DNA of 64,000 bases from SZAS-79 sp963844255 (GTDB taxonomy: Bacteria; Pseudomonadota; Gammaproteobacteria; Burkholderiales; SG8-39). The position numbers and the translations under genes are program-made. The stretch is taken from assembly GCA_963844255.1 (NCBI GenBank), contig CAWJNP010000018.1, positions 45,403 to 109,402 on the forward strand, written 5' to 3'. Under the pieces are notes generated by a model. The model had not been told where the DNA came from. It did not search any database and saw nothing but the letters and a program-made list of their open reading frames with translations. Positions 1-7,754 of this stretch are shown in pieces; within the stretch, counting starts at the first letter, position 1, and each line of letters opens with the position of its first letter.

Positions 1-206
1 CGTTCGAGCGGCGCGGTGATCGAGGAGGTCATCACGTCGGGGCTCGCGCCGGGGTAGAGCGTCACCACCTGGATGGTCGGGTAATCGACCTCGGGCAGCG
101 CGGAGATCGGCATCACCCGGTAGGCGATGAGGCCGGCCAGCATGATCGCGACCATGAACAACAAGGTCGCCACCGGCCGGAGGATGAAGATGCGCGAGGG
201 ATTCAC
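1..206 (-). CDS. RND efflux transporter permease, N-terminal fragment (cut by window start)
   Basis: This is the first 68 codons of an inner-membrane RND drug/metabolite exporter (MdtB/AcrB type). The visible part shows a short cytoplasmic start, the family's 'RPVATLLFMVAIML' first transmembrane helix, the 'LPEVDYPTIQV' segment and the 'YPGASPDVM' motif that opens the porter domain. The likely start is a GTG at 206, eleven bases after the stop of the adaptor gene at 217, so the two are co-transcribed and probably translationally coupled. Substrate cannot be told from this fragment; the rest lies outside the window. Family assignment is firm, subfamily is inferred from the MdtA-like partner. 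Confidence 0.9.
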   Translation of the reverse strand, partial: MNPSRIFILRPVATLLFMVAIMLAGLIAYRVMPISALPEVDYPTIQVVTLYPGASPDVMTSSITAPLE

Positions 207-216
207 GCCCGGATGC

Positions 217-1665
217 TTACTGCGGGCCGCCGCCGGCTTCGCGCTGGCGGCGCAGTTCGCGCATGTACTTGATGCGATCCTCCTGCGACATTTTTTTCAC
301 TTCCTCGCCGAATTCGCCGCGCTCGATGCGCGCGTTGACCTCGGCCCAGCGCTTCGCCCGTGCCTCCGGCGAGAGCGCCGCGCCGCCGCCCGGTCCCGTC
401 GTGCCGCCCTTGGCAGCGCCGCCCTTGCGCGGCGCGGTGGCCGCTGCGCGCGCCTCGGTGGTCGTCGCCTCGATCTTTGCGCCCTCGCGCAGCTTGTCGG
501 CGCCGTCGACGACGACGCTCTCGCCGGCCGCAAGCCCCGATTCGACCGCCACGGACTCGCCCTGCACCGGTCCGAGTTTCACCTTGCGCACGCTCACCGT
601 GCTGTCGGGTTTGACGACGTAGACGTAGGTGCCCGGGGTACCACGCTGTACCGCTGCGCCCGGAATCAGGACTGCATCGGGCTTCACATCGACCAGCATG
701 CGCACGTTGGCGAACTGGCTGGGGAACAGCGCGTTGTCGGCGTTCGCAAACTGCGCCTTGAGCTTCACCGTGCCCGTGGCCGGGTCGATCTGGTTGTCGA
801 CCGTCAGCAGCGCGCCGCTCGCAAGCCTGACCTTGTCCGCGCGGTCGTAGGCATCCACCGGGAGTTTCGCGCCGGCGCGCAGTTTGGCCATGACCGGCGG
901 CAGGCTGTCTTCCGGGATCGAGAACACCACGGCGATCGGCTGCAGCTGGGTGATGACGACCAGCCCGTTGGCGTCCCCTGCGCGCACCATGTTGCCGCTG
1001 TCCACCTGGCGCAGGCCGAGGCGCCCGCTGACCGGCGCGGTGATCCGGCAGTAGGACAACTGCAGCCTTGCGGATTCGATGGCCGCCTGGTTGATCTTGA
1101 CGGTACCCTCGTACTGGCGCACCAGGGCCTCCTGCGTGTCGACCTGCTGCTTCGCGATCGAATCCTGCTCCTGCAATGTGCGGTAGCGCTCGAGGTCGAT
1201 GCGCGCGTTCTTCAGCAAGGCCTGGTCGCGCGCCATCTGCCCTTCAGCCGTGGCGAGCTGCACCTGGTAGGGACGGGGGTCGATCTCCGCGAGCAGGTCG
1301 CCCGCGCGCACCACCTGGCCCTCCTTGAAGGCGACGCGCATCAGTTGTCCGTCGATCCGGCTCTTTACGACCACAGTAGCCAGCGGCGTCACCGAACCGA
1401 GCCCGGCGAGAATGACATTGACCTCACCGGACTTCGCGGGCGCCGTAATCACCGGCGTCGCCAGCGACCCGGGACCGAAGCGCCCCTTGCCCTTGCCCGG
1501 ACCCGGCTTTGCGGTGTCGCCGGCGGCAGGGTTCCCGCTCTGAAATCCACCCTGCTGGTAGTAATACGCAGCCCCGGCGCCTGCGGCAATCAAGATGACC
1601 GCCACCGGCCAGATCCAGCGCCACCTGCGGTTTGAACGGGTTCCTGATGCGTTGGATTCGGGCAT
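217..1665 (-). CDS. RND efflux periplasmic adaptor subunit (MdtA-like membrane fusion protein)
   Basis: A 482-residue periplasmic adaptor that would link the RND pump encoded downstream to an outer-membrane channel. It has one N-terminal membrane anchor (about residues 15-35), a lipoyl half-motif followed by 'GQVVRAGDLLAEIDPRPY', a coiled-coil hairpin rich in Q/E/R, the second lipoyl half 'YCRITAPVSGRLGLRQVD', and a beta-barrel domain. The C-terminal 80 residues are an unusual Ala/Gly/Lys-rich linker and charged tail that typical MdtA lacks. I chose the ATG at 1665, just before the anchor; an ATG at 1788 would add an implausible 41-residue leader. Pump substrate is unknown. Confidence 0.92.
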   Translation of the reverse strand: MPESNASGTRSNRRWRWIWPVAVILIAAGAGAAYYYQQGGFQSGNPAAGDTAKPGPGKGKGRFGPGSLATPVITAPAKSGEVNVILAGLGSVTPLATVVVKSRIDGQLMRVAFKEGQVVRAGDLLAEIDPRPYQVQLATAEGQMARDQALLKNARIDLERYRTLQEQDSIAKQQVDTQEALVRQYEGTVKINQAAIESARLQLSYCRITAPVSGRLGLRQVDSGNMVRAGDANGLVVITQLQPIAVVFSIPEDSLPPVMAKLRAGAKLPVDAYDRADKVRLASGALLTVDNQIDPATGTVKLKAQFANADNALFPSQFANVRMLVDVKPDAVLIPGAAVQRGTPGTYVYVVKPDSTVSVRKVKLGPVQGESVAVESGLAAGESVVVDGADKLREGAKIEATTTEARAAATAPRKGGAAKGGTTGPGGGAALSPEARAKRWAEVNARIERGEFGEEVKKMSQEDRIKYMRELRRQREAGGGPQ

Positions 1666-1895
1666 GGTCGGGACTTCCGGGTATCGCGCCGGCGGCGCGG
1701 GATGCTGATACGGCTTTATAGCGGTTCGCGCGGTTCGCGGGCAATGCTTCCTTGTAACACTTTGTAGCACTTGCACGACCGCCTGCACCTGCGCCCGCCC
1801 ACCAGGGCGCCGAATGGATAGAATGCGCGCATCAATTCCCGTGCCCGGAAACGAGGCCGCTGGATTCGATTCACACCATCATTCAAGGAACCCTC

Positions 1896-2570
1896 ATGAG
1901 AATTTTCCTGTCCGGCGTATCCGCCGTCCTGTGCGTCGGCCTCGCCGCTGCACCCGCGTTTGCTGCGGACCCCGCCAACGACACGCAGAAAACCCTGTAT
2001 GCGCTCGGCGTCGCAATGAGCCAGTCGCTGGGCGACTTCTCGCTGACCGCGGCGGAGATCGAGTTCGTCAAGGCGGGCCTCGCCGACGGCGTGCTCAAGA
2101 ACCCGCTGAAAGTGGAGATGCAGACCTACGGCCCGAAAATACAGCCCCTGGCCCAGGCGCGCGCCGAGGCGATTGCCAAGCAGGAGACGGCGAAGGGCGC
2201 AGGCTTTCTGACCAAGGCCGCCGCCGAGGCAGGCGCGAAGAAAACCGCGTCCGGTGCGATCGTGAAGGTCATCAAGGAAGGCACGGGCAAGACGCCGACG
2301 GCCGCCGACACGGTCAAGGTTCACTACCACGGCACGCTGATCGACGGCACGGTGTTCGACAGCTCGGTCAAGCGCGGCGAGCCGGCCACGTTTCCGCTGA
2401 GCGGCGTGATCAAGTGCTGGACCGAGGGCGTGCAGCAGATCAAGGTCGGCGGCAAGAGCCGGCTGGTCTGTCCGGCTGCGCTGGCGTACGGCGACCGTGG
2501 ATCGCCGCCGGTGATCAAGCCAGGTGCGACGCTGGTGTTCGAGGTTGAATTGCTCGAAATCGTCAAATAG
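1896..2570 (+). CDS. exported FKBP-type peptidyl-prolyl cis-trans isomerase
   Basis: A 224-residue Mip/FkpA-like foldase. A signal peptide ends near 'APAFA-AD', so it acts in the periplasm or outer membrane. The middle (about residues 25-110) matches the helical FKBP N-terminal dimerisation domain, and the C-terminal ~110 residues are the FKBP catalytic domain with 'VKVHYHGTL', 'GTVFDSS', 'VGGKSRLVCP' and the closing 'KPGATLVFEVELLEI'. An AAGGAACC ribosome binding site sits just upstream of the ATG. It stands alone, transcribed away from the efflux genes, and ends directly in the hairpin repeats that follow. The substrate proteins are not evident. Confidence 0.93.
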   Translation: MRIFLSGVSAVLCVGLAAAPAFAADPANDTQKTLYALGVAMSQSLGDFSLTAAEIEFVKAGLADGVLKNPLKVEMQTYGPKIQPLAQARAEAIAKQETAKGAGFLTKAAAEAGAKKTASGAIVKVIKEGTGKTPTAADTVKVHYHGTLIDGTVFDSSVKRGEPATFPLSGVIKCWTEGVQQIKVGGKSRLVCPAALAYGDRGSPPVIKPGATLVFEVELLEIVK

Positions 2571-2698
2571 GAGAAGAGGGGGCTGCGCGCCCCCTCCTCA
2601 GACCTCCCCGCGAGGAGAAGAGGGGGCTGCGCGCCCCCTCCTCAGACCTCCACACTAGGAGAAGAGGGGGCTGTGGCCCCCTCCTCAGACCTCCCCCC
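2569..2698. repeat. three tandem 44-bp hairpin repeats between convergent genes
   Basis: Units start at 2569, 2613 and 2657 with a 44-bp period. Each reads aggagaagagggggc, a short loop, then gccccctcctcagacct. The stem GAGGGGGC/GCCCCCTC is intact in every copy, while the third copy changes and shortens the loop (TGTG instead of TGCGC). The first unit overlaps the stop codon of the FKBP gene. The array separates two convergent genes, so it may act as a bidirectional terminator or mRNA-stabilising element, although no T-tract follows the stems. Function is inference. Confidence 0.9.
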
Positions 2699-2720
2699 GC
2701 CCTACGCTTTAGGGGTCAGC

Positions 2721-3914
2721 CTATGCTTTGGGGATTGTGATGCCGTTGTAGAGCCAGGCCATGGCCTGGCCGGGCGGGCCGGCGGAAGGCTCGGCCAGCC
2801 ACTGGTTGCGCAGTTCGCGCACCACGCCCGCAGCGTGGTAGATGTCGCCGTAATAGCGCGCCGTCATCTGCACGCGCCCGGTCCGGAGGTATCTCGCCTC
2901 CTGGTACTTGAGAAACGCACTGGCGAAGTCTCCTCCGGTGATTTCCGCGTACGCCGCAAGTACGACCGCATCCTCGATCGCCATGTTGGCGCCCTGCGCG
3001 AGGTACTGGAGCATCGGATGCGCGGCGTCACCGAGCAGGGTGACCCGGCCCCTGGACCATTCGCGGTTCGGCTCCCGGTCGCACAGCACCCACATCTTCC
3101 ATACGTTGATCTTGTCGAGCAGCCGCTTCACCTCGGGCTGCTCGTCGGCGAACTTGCGCTTAAGTTCGTCCGGGTCGCCGAACACGTCCCAGCCTTCCTC
3201 GTAACGATCGCTGTGGAACACCGCGACCAGGTTGTACAACTCGCCACGGCGCAGCGGGTAATGCACCAGATGCGTCTTCGGCCCGGCCCACAGGACGACG
3301 TTGTTCTGCCACAGGTCGTCCGGCACTTCCGAGCGCGGCAGCACGGCCCGATACGCGATATGCCCCGACACCCGCGGCGCGCCGTCGCCGAGCATCTGCT
3401 GGCGGACCGCGGACCACAGTCCGTCGCAGCCGATCAGCGCGCACCCCTCGATCGGTTCGTCGCCCTCGAGCTGCAGTTTCACGTGCGTGCCAAGATCCTC
3501 GTAGCGCAGCACCTTCCTCGAAACATGCAGCTCGACGTTCGGCTCGGCAGCACAGGCGTCGAGAAACACCTGGTGCAGGTCACCGCGATGGATCACGCCG
3601 TACATGTATCCGCCAAAGCGCTGCCGGTAGCCTTCCCCGCCCACGGGCAGGCTGGCAACCTTCTCTCCGGTCAGGGCGTCCATCATCACCAGGTTCTCGG
3701 GGTGTGCCGACCAGCGCTCGATGGCGTCATGCAGGCCCAGTTCCTCGAACATCCGGTACACGTTCGGCCCGAGCTGGATGCCCGCGCCGATCTCCCTGAA
3801 TTCGGCGCCTTGCTCGAAGACCTCGACCTTGAATCCCTTGCGCGCAAGCGCCAGCGCAGCCGCCAGACCACCGATGCCGCCACCGGCGACCAGTACGGGA
3901 AGCACTGCACTCAT
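2721..3914 (-). CDS. FAD-dependent aromatic hydroxylase, 3-hydroxybenzoate 6-monooxygenase-like
   Basis: A 397-residue class A flavoprotein monooxygenase. The dinucleotide-binding 'GGGIGGLAAALAL' lies at the N-terminus, a 'GCDGLWSAVR' DG motif in the middle, and the 'LLGDAAHPMLQYLAQGANMA' FAD motif near residue 290. Overall pattern and length fit 3-hydroxybenzoate 6-hydroxylases, which use NADH and oxygen to turn 3-hydroxybenzoate into gentisate. A gentisate dioxygenase is encoded in the same window at 38302, which supports the reading. Its start overlaps the stop of the upstream dehydrogenase gene by four bases (ATGA), so the two form an operon. Salicylate-type hydroxylation is the main alternative. 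Confidence 0.82.
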   Translation of the reverse strand: MSAVLPVLVAGGGIGGLAAALALARKGFKVEVFEQGAEFREIGAGIQLGPNVYRMFEELGLHDAIERWSAHPENLVMMDALTGEKVASLPVGGEGYRQRFGGYMYGVIHRGDLHQVFLDACAAEPNVELHVSRKVLRYEDLGTHVKLQLEGDEPIEGCALIGCDGLWSAVRQQMLGDGAPRVSGHIAYRAVLPRSEVPDDLWQNNVVLWAGPKTHLVHYPLRRGELYNLVAVFHSDRYEEGWDVFGDPDELKRKFADEQPEVKRLLDKINVWKMWVLCDREPNREWSRGRVTLLGDAAHPMLQYLAQGANMAIEDAVVLAAYAEITGGDFASAFLKYQEARYLRTGRVQMTARYYGDIYHAAGVVRELRNQWLAEPSAGPPGQAMAWLYNGITIPKA

Positions 3915-5074
3915 GCCGCCTCTCCCGCGATCAGGCCGCGATCGATTTCCGCGATCGTCCGGGCACCGCAGAGCTGCATGTTGCGCACCAGTTCATCTGC
4001 GAGGATCGCGAGCGCCCGCATCGCGCCCGGCTCACCGCCCGCGGACGCGCCGTAGAGCGTCGGACGCCCGGCACATGCGGCCTGCGCGCCCAAGGCGCGC
4101 GCCTTGATCAGGTCGACCCCGCGACGCACGCCGCCATCGAGCAGCACCGGCACCCTGCCCCCGACCGCCCCGAGCACGGCCGGCAACGAATCGAGCGTGG
4201 CCAGGGCGGCATCCAGCTGGCGTCCGCCATGGTTGGAGATCCAGATGCAATCGGCGCCCATCTCCACGATGCGGGCCGCGTCGTCAGCGCGCGACACGCC
4301 TTTCACGATCAGCTTTCCCTTCCACAGGTCGCGCAGGCGCCGCAGGCCGTTGTCGTCGAACGACGCGTCCAGGTTCTGCCCGACCGCGGAGGAAATAGAC
4401 ACCAAAGTCTCGGACTTCTTTGCAGTGAACCCGCGCAGATTCTCGAGCATCGGCAGGCCGCCGTTGGCGATCACCCGCAATGCCCAGTGCGGCTTTCCAA
4501 GCGCCTCCAGCATCTGCCAGGCACGCGGACGGAACGGCTGGGTAAAGCGATTGTAGGAATCGCGCTCGCGCTTGCCGCCCACCGGGAGGTCCACCGTGAC
4601 CACCAGCGCCTCGTAGCCGGCGGCCCAGGCACGCTTCACCAGCTTGTCAGTGAAGTCCCGGTCGTAGAGCACATACAACTGGAACCAGCGCCGGCCATCG
4701 CCATTGGCTTCGGCAACGGCTTCAATGCTCGCCGTGGCCGTCGTCGACAGGGTGAACGGGACGCCATAGTGCGCTGCGGCGCGGGCGATGGCCAGGTCGG
4801 CGCCGGGCCAGGCGATGCCGATGCCCCCGGTGGGTGCGATCACCAGCGGCAGCCTGGACGGGCCGCCGAGGATCTCGCAGGAAGTGTCGATCTTCGAGAC
4901 GTCGCGCAGCACGCGCGGCGCAATGCGCACCCGCTCGTACGCGGCGCGGTTGTCGCGCAGTGCGACTTCGTCCTCGGCGCCGCCGTCGAAGAAATCAAAG
5001 ATGGCGCGCGGCAGGCGACGCTTCGCGCTCTTTCGCAAATCGCCGATATTTACCGCGTCGGAAAAATGAGGCAT
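3911..5074 (-). CDS. FMN-dependent alpha-hydroxy-acid dehydrogenase (mandelate/lactate dehydrogenase family)
   Basis: A 387-residue TIM-barrel flavoenzyme that oxidises an L-2-hydroxy acid to the 2-oxo acid. It shows the family start 'FDFFDGGAEDE', the 'FQLYVLYDR' FMN-binding strand, the catalytic 'SNHGGRQLD' and the phosphate-binding 'LLDGGVRRGVDLIKARALGA'. Coupled by an ATGA overlap to the aromatic hydroxylase gene, it may handle a mandelate-like aromatic hydroxy acid; that is inference. The ATG at 5074 is preferred because GGAAG precedes it closely and the alignment starts there; an in-frame ATG at 5086 is possible. A palindrome lies 51 bases upstream. Confidence 0.88.
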   Translation of the reverse strand: MPHFSDAVNIGDLRKSAKRRLPRAIFDFFDGGAEDEVALRDNRAAYERVRIAPRVLRDVSKIDTSCEILGGPSRLPLVIAPTGGIGIAWPGADLAIARAAAHYGVPFTLSTTATASIEAVAEANGDGRRWFQLYVLYDRDFTDKLVKRAWAAGYEALVVTVDLPVGGKRERDSYNRFTQPFRPRAWQMLEALGKPHWALRVIANGGLPMLENLRGFTAKKSETLVSISSAVGQNLDASFDDNGLRRLRDLWKGKLIVKGVSRADDAARIVEMGADCIWISNHGGRQLDAALATLDSLPAVLGAVGGRVPVLLDGGVRRGVDLIKARALGAQAACAGRPTLYGASAGGEPGAMRALAILADELVRNMQLCGARTIAEIDRGLIAGEAA

Positions 5075-5124
5075 ACGGGCTTCCATGGCAGAGGCAGGGG
5101 ACTTCAGCGCGAAGTTTACCCCGC

Positions 5125-5143
5125 GGCGAAACGGAGTTTCGCC
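5125..5143. promoter_or_regulatory. 19-bp perfect palindrome in a divergent intergenic region
   Basis: GGCGAAAC-gga-GTTTCGCC is a perfect inverted repeat with 8-bp arms and a 3-bp spacer. It lies between the leftward dehydrogenase/hydroxylase operon and the rightward lyase cluster. Position and symmetry suggest an operator for a dimeric regulator controlling one or both directions; which regulator binds is not visible. Confidence 0.55.
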
Positions 5144-5199
5144 AGCCCTCCGGCTGCGGGCATAATTGCGCCTTCGTTCCCGAAGGAAAACCCATTCCC

Positions 5200-6120
5200 A
5201 TGGCCGCAACCCAGCGCATCACCGGCGTGCTCTCGCCGGTCGTCACCCCGTTCCGCAAGGATCTTTCGCCCGATGTCGACCGTTTTGTCCGCCACTGCAA
5301 GTGGCTCATGAAAAACGGCTGCTCGGGACTCGCGGTGTTCGGCACCAATAGCGAAGCGAACTCGATGTCGGTGGACGAAAAGCTCGAACTGCTCGAAGCA
5401 CTGGTCAAGGGCGGCGTGCCGGCCGCAGCGCTGATGCCGGGAACCGGCGCCTGCGCGCTGACTGATTCGGTCAAACTCACTTCTGCCGCGGTCAAGCTCG
5501 GCTGTGGCGGTGTGCTGATGCTGCCGCCGTTCTACTACAAGGGTGTGTCCGACGAGGGCCTGTACCGGAACTTCGCCGAAATCATCGAGCGCGTCGGAGA
5601 CGATCGCCTGCGCCTGTACCTGTACCACATCCCCCCGGTGTCGGCCGTGCCGATCACGATGGCGCTGATCGAGCGGCTGCTGGGCAAGTACCCGGGCATC
5701 GTCGCAGGAGCGAAGGATTCCTCCGGCGACTGGTCGAACACCAAGGCCATGCTCGACAACTTCGCCAAGGCCGGCTTCGACGTGTTCGCGGGCAGCGAGG
5801 TATTCCTTCTCGACAACCTGCGCAACGGCGGCAAGGGCTGCATCACCGCCACCGGGAACGTGAACCCGGGGCCGATCGACAACGTCTACCGCAACTGGCG
5901 CGGGCCGGATGCCGACAAGCTGCAGGCGGGCATCACCGCAACGCGCAACATCGTGCAGAAGGTGCCGATGATCCCCGCGCTCAAGGCCATCATTGCGCAT
6001 TTCGGCAACGACCCGCAGTGGAAGACCGTGCGCCCGCCGCTGACCGAACTGTCCGCCGAACACGAGAAGCAGGTGATCACCGAGTTGAGGGGCGCCGGCT
6101 TCACGATGCCAGGCCTGTGA
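5200..6120 (+). CDS. dihydrodipicolinate synthase (DapA) family lyase
   Basis: A 306-residue (beta/alpha)8-barrel class I aldolase. Family marks are the early 'VLSPVVTPF', 'FGTNSEANSMS' in place of the usual GTTGE loop, the active-site tyrosine in 'LYLYHIPP', and the Schiff-base lysine in 'GIVAGAKDSSGDW'. Members form or cleave C-C bonds of pyruvate-type substrates. Context (SDR, isocitrate-lyase-family enzyme and LeuCD-like hydro-lyase downstream) argues for a catabolic aldolase or dehydratase rather than lysine synthesis. The ATG at 5200 follows a GAAGGAAAA ribosome binding site. It is probably the first gene of the rightward operon. Substrate is unknown. Confidence 0.88.
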   Translation: MAATQRITGVLSPVVTPFRKDLSPDVDRFVRHCKWLMKNGCSGLAVFGTNSEANSMSVDEKLELLEALVKGGVPAAALMPGTGACALTDSVKLTSAAVKLGCGGVLMLPPFYYKGVSDEGLYRNFAEIIERVGDDRLRLYLYHIPPVSAVPITMALIERLLGKYPGIVAGAKDSSGDWSNTKAMLDNFAKAGFDVFAGSEVFLLDNLRNGGKGCITATGNVNPGPIDNVYRNWRGPDADKLQAGITATRNIVQKVPMIPALKAIIAHFGNDPQWKTVRPPLTELSAEHEKQVITELRGAGFTMPGL

Positions 6121-6130
6121 GCCGGCGCGC

Positions 6131-6824
6131 GTGCGCACCGCACTGATCACGGGCGCCGGTCGCGGCATCGGCCTGGCCACCACGCGCGCGTTCCTTGGCG
6201 CCGGCTGGCGGGTCCTCGCGCTCGACAAGGACTTCTCGAACTTCGACGCGACCGGCGAAGTGCAGCGCATCGAGTACGACCTGACCAACATCGCGGGCAT
6301 CGCGGCGATGGCTGCGACTCTGGGCGAAGTCGACACCCTGGTGAACAACGCCGGGCGTGCTCTATTGCGAGCCCTACGACGCCATTCCCGATGCCCACAA
6401 GCGCGAGATCATCGCCGTCAACCTCGAGGCCCCGGTGGCATTGATCGCTGCGCTTTCGCCGCAGATGGTGGCGCGCAAGCGGGGGCGGATCGTGAACGTG
6501 GGATCGGTGGCAGCCTTCACCGGCCATCCCGACCTCTGGTACGGGATCACCAAGGCCGGGCTGCTCAATCTCACCAAGAGCTGGGCCACGCAACTCGGTC
6601 GTCACGGCGTGCTGGTCAATGCGGTTGCGCCCGGCCCGACCCACACCGACATGTACGAGCAGCTGCCGCAGTCGCGAAAGGACATGGTCGAGCGTAGCGT
6701 CTATTCGGCCCGTGCCGCACGGCCCTCTGAAGTCGCCGAGGCGATCCTGTGGCTGGGCTCGGCCTCGCCCGAGTACGTCAACGGCACCACGCTGGACTGC
6801 AACAACGGCTCCTACCCGCGCTGA
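6131..6824 (+). CDS. SDR-family oxidoreductase, interrupted by one frameshift
   Basis: A short-chain NAD(P)-dependent dehydrogenase of about 230 residues once repaired. The first part from the GTG at 6131 carries 'TGAGRGIG' and 'VNNAG'; the rest, in the next frame from about 6357, carries the catalytic serine of 'VGSVAAF', 'YGITKAG' with Tyr and Lys, and the C-terminal 'NGTTLDCNNG'. One surplus base near 6353-6356 (GGGC where GGC fits) breaks the frame; removing it rejoins 'NNAG' to 'VLYCEPYDAI' perfectly. All catalytic residues are present, so this is most likely a sequence error. It lies ten bases after the DapA-like gene and would oxidise or reduce a hydroxy/keto intermediate. Confidence 0.85.
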
Positions 6825-6888
6825 TCCGGCGCGCCGCTAGAATGCTCCGGATCCAACCAGGAGACACATCCATGAAAGGAAGCCGCCG

Positions 6889-7752
6889 ATGAACAGCCTG
6901 CGCAGCATGCTCGCCGCGCGCGAATTCATCACCGCCCCCGGCGTGTTCGAGATGTTCTCCGCCAAGATCGCCGACCGGATGGATTTCAAGGCCCTGTACA
7001 TGACGGGCTATGGCGTCTCGGTCTCGCACCTTGGCGTGGCGGACGCGGGCCTGGTCACCTACCGCGACATGGTCGAACGCGCCCGCACGATCGCCGGCGG
7101 CATCACCCGGCCGCTGATCGCGGACGCGGACACCGGCTTCGGCGGCCTGATCAACATCCGCGAAACCGTGCGCGGCTACGAAGCCGCCGGCGTGCAGGCG
7201 ATCCAGATCGAGGACCAGGAGATGCCGAAGAAGTGCGGGCATACGCCGAACCGCCGGGTGGTGCCGCTGAAGGACATGCAAAAGCGCATCGAAGTTGCGG
7301 TCGAGGCACGGCGCAGCACGGATTTCCTCGTCATCGCGCGCACCGACGCGCGCACTTCGCACGGCATCGACGAGGCAATCGCGCGCGGCAAGGCGTTTGC
7401 CGCAGCTGGTGCGGACGTCGTATTCGTCGAATCGCCGGAAACGGCGCTGGAGTTCGAGAAGGTCGGCACTGAGCTGGCCGGCGACGCGTGGCTTCTGGCC
7501 AATATGGTGCCGAGCGGTCGCTCGCCGGAAATCGCGCGCGAAAAATTGATCGCGTGGGGCTATTCGATCGCGATCTATCCCAGCGTCGGCATGGCCGCCG
7601 CCTGCGCGGCCCTCGAGTCGGCCTACACGTACCTCGCGCAGCACGGCAGCACGATCGGAAGCCCGGTGCCGTCCTTCAGCATGGACAGGATGCACGATCT
7701 GGCCGGATTCCCGGATGTCTGGGCGTTCGAGAAAAAGCACGCGGAGAGCTGA
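6889..7752 (+). CDS. isocitrate lyase / PEP mutase superfamily C-C lyase
   Basis: A 287-residue member of the group that includes 2-methylisocitrate lyase, oxaloacetate decarboxylase/hydrolase and 2,3-dimethylmalate lyase. It has the metal-binding 'ADADTGFGG', the catalytic 'MPKKCGH' loop and 'VIARTDAR'. The KKCGH cysteine favours a true lyase that cleaves a substituted malate or citrate-like acid to pyruvate or glyoxylate plus a carboxylate. The next two genes encode a LeuC/LeuD-like hydro-lyase, the same gene trio as dimethylmaleate hydratase plus 2,3-dimethylmalate lyase of nicotinate fermenters. A ribosome binding site AAAGGAAG precedes the ATG; the gap to the next gene is two bases. Confidence 0.87.
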   Translation: MNSLRSMLAAREFITAPGVFEMFSAKIADRMDFKALYMTGYGVSVSHLGVADAGLVTYRDMVERARTIAGGITRPLIADADTGFGGLINIRETVRGYEAAGVQAIQIEDQEMPKKCGHTPNRRVVPLKDMQKRIEVAVEARRSTDFLVIARTDARTSHGIDEAIARGKAFAAAGADVVFVESPETALEFEKVGTELAGDAWLLANMVPSGRSPEIAREKLIAWGYSIAIYPSVGMAAACAALESAYTYLAQHGSTIGSPVPSFSMDRMHDLAGFPDVWAFEKKHAES

Positions 7753-7754
7753 AC

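Noticed and set aside
127..1635. Long open frame on the plus strand opposite the efflux adaptor gene
   Set aside because: Arg/His/Leu-rich translation with no motif; a normal antisense shadow in GC-rich DNA.
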